64,000 nt of DNA from Coptis chinensis (Eukaryota; Streptophyta; Magnoliopsida; Ranunculales; Ranunculaceae). The notes under the pieces are model-generated. The model was given only the letters and a program-made list of their open reading frames with translations, was not told the origin of the DNA and ran no database searches. The first letter of the stretch is position 1. The number at the start of each line of letters is the position of its first letter. Position numbers and translations under genes: made by a program. This document shows positions 58,829 to 64,000 of this stretch, in pieces. The DNA lies in the NCBI GenBank assembly GCA_015680905.1, contig CM027378.1:104615501-104679500 (forward strand). The letters are read 5' to 3'.

Positions 58829-61800
58829 ATGGAGACAGACAAGGTGGTGGAGACAGTAATTGTTGGCAATTATGTAGAAATGGAAACTGAAGGGAAGCCT
58901 AAATCCATGAAATCTAGGCTGACTAAGTTCTTGTGGGATGGTGGTTCTGTTTATGATGCTTGGTTTAGTTGTTCTTCAAATCAGGTGATTATTGATAGTA
59001 ATGGTCGTTCTTCATTTTTGTGTTATTAATTAACTTCAGCTGCGTTTCCTAATTCTTGGGGTTATTTGGTTTGTTCTTTCAGGTTGCTCAAGTTCTACTC
59101 ACGTTACCATACTCATTTTCTCAACTTGGAATGCTATCAGGCATTCTTTTTCAGTTGTTCTATGGTTTGTTAGGAAGTTGGACAGCCTACCTCATAAGTG
59201 TCCTCTATGTAGAATACAGAACAAGAAAAGAAAGGGAAAAAGTGGATTTCAGAAACCATGTTATCCAGGTTCTCCTCTCTACTCTCCTAACCACTAATTA
59301 GTTGATCAGTCTGTAAACTTTAGACAGCATCTTTCTTTATATTTTTAAGCAATTATACTAAGAGGTGTTTTTATTTTCTCCACTGAAGTGGTTTGAAGTT
59401 CTTGATGGGCTCCTTGGAAAGCATTGGAGAAATGTGGGGTTGGCATTTAACTGCACATTTCTTATGTTTGGATCTGTCATTCAACTCATAGCTTGTGCTA
59501 GGTACTTTGGTCTTAATTTGTCCTTTTCATCAAACTTTCAGATAAAAAAGAATTAAAGATTCCATCTTTTCTGCAACTTGAGCTCTTGATAATATTTATT
59601 TAGAGTTAACTCTGGTTTTGCAGTAACATTTACTACATAAATGATAATTTGGACAAGAGAACCTGGACATACATCTTTGGTGCATGTTGTGCCACCACAG
59701 TCTTCATTCCTTCCTTCCACAACTATAGAATTTGGTCTTTTCTTGGTCTTATAATGACCACCTACACTGCTTGGTATCTCACCATTGCTTCTCTCCTCCA
59801 TGGACAAGTAAGTTAGAGAACTTGGAACATATTTTCATTATTATTTTGAATAAAAATCATCTGTTATATATTAACTACTATTTGAAAAAAAAATGTTGTA
59901 GGTTGAAGGGGTCAAGCATTCTGGTCCGGCCAAGTTAGTTCTATATTTCACCGGGGCAACAAACATTCTTTACACATTCGGGGGACATGCAGTTACAGTG
60001 TAAGACATCCCTAACTTAACGTTGTTGTCTTTTACATTGGCTCCAAATATATCCCGATTTCCAAGTACGAAATCCATTTTTAATTGTTCACATAGTATAA
60101 TTGCAACAATGTCATTTACATAGAATAATGAGAGAGACAGAGCAGGGAGTCCGGAGTTGCACCATGCAACCACATTCATGCATATGTTGACAACTTGACA
60201 TGCTGTAATTCTATCGTTTTATATATTTTGAACATTTTTGATAATCAATGATCAATCTTGTATGATAGCGAGTTTATTATTCGCTGCAGAAAGTTGAAAA
60301 AGCCCACTGTGATTCCCTGGGAATCATTCACTTTTACTATAGAAAGCAAAAACACTTTTCTGTTCACTTTTGCTCTTAACATGAAAATAAGGATATGTAT
60401 TATGGATCCCCATGTATTATAGGCAGATTAAATTAAAGCTTACATTTGATGTACGTATTGGTGTGCAGAGAAATCATGCACGCAATGTGGAAGCCACAGA
60501 AATTTAAGGCAATCTATCTACTTGCTACACTCTATGTGCTCACACTGACGCTACCATCAGCTGTTGCTGTGTATTGGGCATTTGGTGATTTACTTCTCAA
60601 CCATGCCAATGCTTTTGCTCTTCTCCCGAAATCACACTTCAGAGACATGGCTGTTGTATTGATGCTCATCCATCAGGTGCGCATAATATCACAACCAAAT
60701 AAGTTAAATGCATTTTTAAGTTTAATAAATTTTTAAATGCCAATTCTGTCGTTGGCTGTGGCCTGTGGTTGAAGCAATTTAACGTATGTATTTTGATTGC
60801 AGTTTATAACGTTTGGATTTGCGTGCACCCCACTGTATTTTGTATGGGAGAAAGCAATTGGAATGCACAACTGCAAAAGCTTGTGCAAAAGAGCAGCAGC
60901 TAGATTGCCTGTAGTGGTGCCAATTTGGTTCCTCGCAATCATTTTCCCATTCTTCGGTCCTATCAATTCCACCGTTGGAGCGTTGCTTGTTAGCTTCACT
61001 GTCTACATTATTCCATCTCTCGCTCACATTTTCACCTTCCGAACTGCTGCAGCCCGTGAGGTACGTCAAAATTTTTAAGACTAGCGCACTTACACCATAA
61101 CATTGTTGTTAACTATTAGCCTATTAGGAGGACTGTATGTTCTGGCTGACAATAAAGGGTTTTCCTAAAATGGCTAAAAATTGTAATAAATGAGGACTGG
61201 CGATATGCCGATACGTAATCTACGATACATGAGATTATCGAACAGAATCATGTAAGAAATCCGTAAATGGTCAGAACTCAGAATGTTTTTCAGGAACCAC
61301 AGAGCTAAGTGTCATACTCTTTTTGGACACTTGCTTTTGATTGGGTATAATAATGGTGTTGCTTTAATAGGGTTCCTTTGGATATAGAGTGCAAAAAGGA
61401 AGTTATACTTTTGCTGCTTTGACCAGATTATTGGTCTAGTAGTTTGAGATTTTCCTATTGGGTGGATCTGGACATCTGGACCTGATAGGAGTATTTTTTG
61501 GGAAAAAAAGTTAAGTGATGTGGACCTATCAGAAGTATGAGTTTAGCACACCTGGATAAGCACTGTGTTATGTGTATAATTTGACATTTGAATCCTTTCG
61601 ATTTTGAATTTTTGATAAAGAAAAAATAACAAAATAGTTGTATTTAATTTCTAATGTTATAGCAGAAATGATGTCGGCGTCTATTACGATTGTGATACTA
61701 ACAGTTCGCATAATAGTTTCATGTTTAATTGGATTTAACGGATTTCATTTTGAAACTTTTTGGTGTTGCAGAATGCTGTGGAGCAACCACCAAAGTTCTT

Positions 61801-62059
61801 AGGAAGATGGGCAGGAATATATTCAGTAAATGTGTTTGTGGTGGTTTGGGTGTTCATAGTTGGGTTTGGATTTGGTGGGTGGGCTAGTGTAACCAACTTC
61901 GTACACCAGATTGATACCTTTGGGCTCTTCACCAAATGCTACCAATGCCCACCTCCACCTAGGCAACTGATCCCATCTCCCCACATCTACAACACTACAG
62001 CTTCTGCTCCAACTCCAAGCGCAGCACACCACCCTCATTATCATCTCCACCGTCCATGA
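58829..62059 (+). CDS. LAX2: Auxin influx carrier, AUX1/LAX family, LAX2-like
   Basis: Eight exons with GT-AG introns: 58829-58984, 59083-59268, 59389-59501, 59624-59807, 59902-59999, 60469-60676, 60803-61060, 61772-62059; 1491 bases, 496 residues, close to the family length of about 480. AUX1/LAX proteins are plasma-membrane proton symporters that import indole-3-acetic acid; LAX2 is known from vein patterning. Signature stretches across the roughly ten to eleven membrane helices: GGSVYDAWFSCSSNQVAQVL, LTLPYSFSQLGMLSGILFQL, VIQLIACASNIYYINDNLDK, FGACCATTVFIPSFHNYRIW, YTFGGHAVTVEIMHAMWKPQ, FFGPINSTVGALLVSFTVYI, and the end NFVHQIDTFGLFTKCYQCPP. The N-terminus (VETVIVGNYVEME) is closest in memory to LAX2. 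The frame is intact with no odd codon or missing helix, so the gene looks functional. Assignment to LAX2 rather than LAX1/LAX3 is likely, not proven. Confidence 0.96.
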
Positions 62060-64000
62060 TCCGTTTGCAGCGTTTACCTACCTATGAAACAATGGAAATC
62101 AAAGATGATCGAACAATGGACATGCAGGCTAGTAAAAGTTAGGCTGAGTTGTGTTAAGTTTTGATGTAATCTTATTATTGACTTCTTGTTCATTGCAAAT
62201 GTTGTAAGAAATTTTTGGAATTTATATGTTTGAATGTTCACTTAAAATGACTCGTTTATCATTAAGATGCCATTGCACTTGAACAAATGTCCAACCTTTT
62301 TCATGGCATGCATGTTTAATTGTTTATCCTGCAAATATCCGAATGTCTCCAAAATCGAACTTGAACCGCAATAGAGGGAACATTCAGGGGCTACGTGCTG
62401 GGTGGTTCCACCACCAAAATCCTTAGCAAGGTTGAACTTCATATCCATCAGAAATTTTGTTCCCATTCCCTATGTAATCTTCTTCCTTCCGAAGCACATA
62501 TCAAAGTCCAGTGGTGATTCCAACCAGGATAAGTTTACAACTATTGTCAACTCAGAGTAGGGTTCAAACTTGCCAGCAGCACTACCTACTTACCTCACCA
62601 CCCTACAAACAACAGTGAAAGTAGACTACGTCCCATTTTTTTTTTTTGCATATAACTAGTATTATTGCCATCTTATAGATGGATATCACATCCAGTTAAG
62701 AAATTTTGTGGGGAGGTTCTAGACTAGCTTCCAGTGTTTCCGTAATTGGGGCTTAGTATAAAGATTGTGAGAAGGAAGTAAAGTACAAGGACGAATTGAA
62801 AATTTGAAAAGCACACACATACATTGGCATACTAAAAAGACGACTGAAATGCCAGTGATGGAAAAACACGAGTGATTCCACCTAGCTAGCACACATTCTA
62901 TTAAGTTTAGAAAGCTGGCCCAATACTTGGTTTGGTCCCAATTTTCAAATGACTCAAATGAACTGATCAACTGAGGGAAAATGAAAATAAAATGGATCCC
63001 AAGAACCAACATCATAATAAAGTGCTCCATGCAAATACAGAATAGTACCTGTAACATTGCTGCAAAGTTTGCTTTCGATCTATTCCTTCACTCCATAATA
63101 ATGATCGTAAGGGTGGAGTGATGATAGAAGGCTCAACATAAAGACAGTCTTCAGTACAAAGTGAATGAAAGGTGACATCACAAATGGAAGCTTTTATGTA
63201 TGGTAGGGTGAGGAGCAGGACACTCATTCACAATTTTCACATACACAAAGAAAGGAGAGAATCCATCTCAGCTTTTCACACCATCCCAAAAACTCCTTTA
63301 CAGTAGACAAATCCCTTTATAAGCGCATGCGAAGTCCTTAAAGTGTTCTCTCTTTACATCAACAATTTGTAGATGTTCACATTTTTGAAGATGGTAATGA
63401 GAAGGCAAGGGCCAGCTTCCTCTATTTGTTAGTCTACCAGGGGCACTATCATGAAAAGTAAAGAGACTCTATGGTTAACGCTGTCCATGTTATACAATTT
63501 GACAAACATCACCATGCAAAAGTTAGGGAATGCTCTTCCATCCTCCAGAACAGTGGTTGAGAATTTGGATATGCCTATCTTTACCCAAAAAAATATCTAT
63601 AAGCCTATTTGAGAACGGATAAGTGGATAACTGATCAGCCCTCAAAAGAAAATTTGGAGGTGGGGAAATTATTTTCTGTGTGGTTCGCATTTAAGTGAGA
63701 CACACTACGACTATAGGTTTTGAAATTTTAATTTGTAAATGGTTTCCCTAATTATTCTGCAAGATTTAATTAAAAGAAAATTTTCATTTCGTAAGGCTAT
63801 TTTAATTTTTTCCAAAAAGACCAAAGAAAAAGAATTTGTAAATATGGCATGAGGAGCCATCCCCATTCCCTACAACGTGTCTGGCAGTATTTTAGAGATT
63901 TTGCAACTTTAAAAGCAAGCTGCTTTGCTTCTGGCCGTCCTCTAGTCGGGCATTTTTTATTTTTTTTAACCTCCTTCATTATTAGAACAAAAATTCTGGA
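62060..64000. other. 3' flank of the LAX2-type gene; no further gene seen
   Basis: The 3' UTR probably ends within about 200 bases (A+T-rich AATTTATATGTTTGAATG near 62218). Minus-strand frames at 62242-62466, 62719-63057 and 63012-63227 show no domain I recognise. Confidence 0.5.

Noticed and set aside
1-64000. CRISPR arrays, rRNA and tRNA genes, bacterial operons
   Set aside because: None seen; spliced genes and plant transposons show nuclear plant DNA, and the regular short repeats are minisatellites or transposon subterminal repeats.

Overview
The window is nuclear DNA of a flowering plant, probably a eudicot. Evidence: a complete multi-exon LAX2-type auxin importer gene, remnants of plant-specific families (ZF-HD, FAR1/FRS, LRR-VIII-2 receptor kinase), GT-AG introns, high A+T content and a dense set of plant transposon families. 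Rosaceae is only a weak guess. There is one clear functional host gene (58829-62059). Almost everything left of 46.2 kb is nested mobile DNA.

Layout. (1) 1-3536: 3' half of a CACTA (En/Spm) transposon with a five-exon Ulp1-like cysteine protease reading frame, ending in a CACTA terminus. (2) 3537-12443: a large imperfect palindrome, apex near 9695. Its left arm is split by a 3.4 kb solo LTR (3785-7183). Both arms carry the same LTR plus leader and the same CACTA-type end, so one nested transposon block has been duplicated head to head. (3) 10768-46193: apparently one old, non-coding LTR element (5' LTR 10768-11089, 3' LTR 45882-46193) enlarged by insertions: a gene-capturing CACTA element (11501-14910) with LRR receptor kinase exons, a MITE (14947-15296) and a minus-strand Helitron of about 29 kb (15305-44437).

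Inside the Helitron, reading on its own strand: a decayed Rep/helicase gene (42607-35119) interrupted by a hAT-type MITE and a solo LTR; a field of tandem repeats split by a second CACTA element (29475-33290); an RPA70-like gene (28080-25819) whose nine-exon frame is preserved apart from one stop at codon 4; then captured or stray gene pieces (a coiled-coil gene, a ZF-HD pseudogene, a 132-residue frame, a solo Copia-type LTR) and the 3' hairpin and CTAG terminus at 15305. In known plant Helitrons the Rep/helicase nicks and unwinds DNA and the RPA-like protein is thought to coat single strands, so these two genes form one mobility module here.

(4) 46.2-58.2 kb: a MITE-rich strip with several non-autonomous hAT-type elements bearing 8 bp target duplications, a 5'-truncated L1 LINE inside one of them, a Mutator-like element with long inverted ends carrying a broken FAR1-like gene, and a tandemly duplicated MITE. 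(5) 58.2-62.1 kb: LAX2-type gene with TATA box and eight exons; a hAT MITE lies in its promoter region. (6) 62.1-64 kb: no gene seen.

All splice models and element boundaries were read by eye; no database search or alignment program was used.
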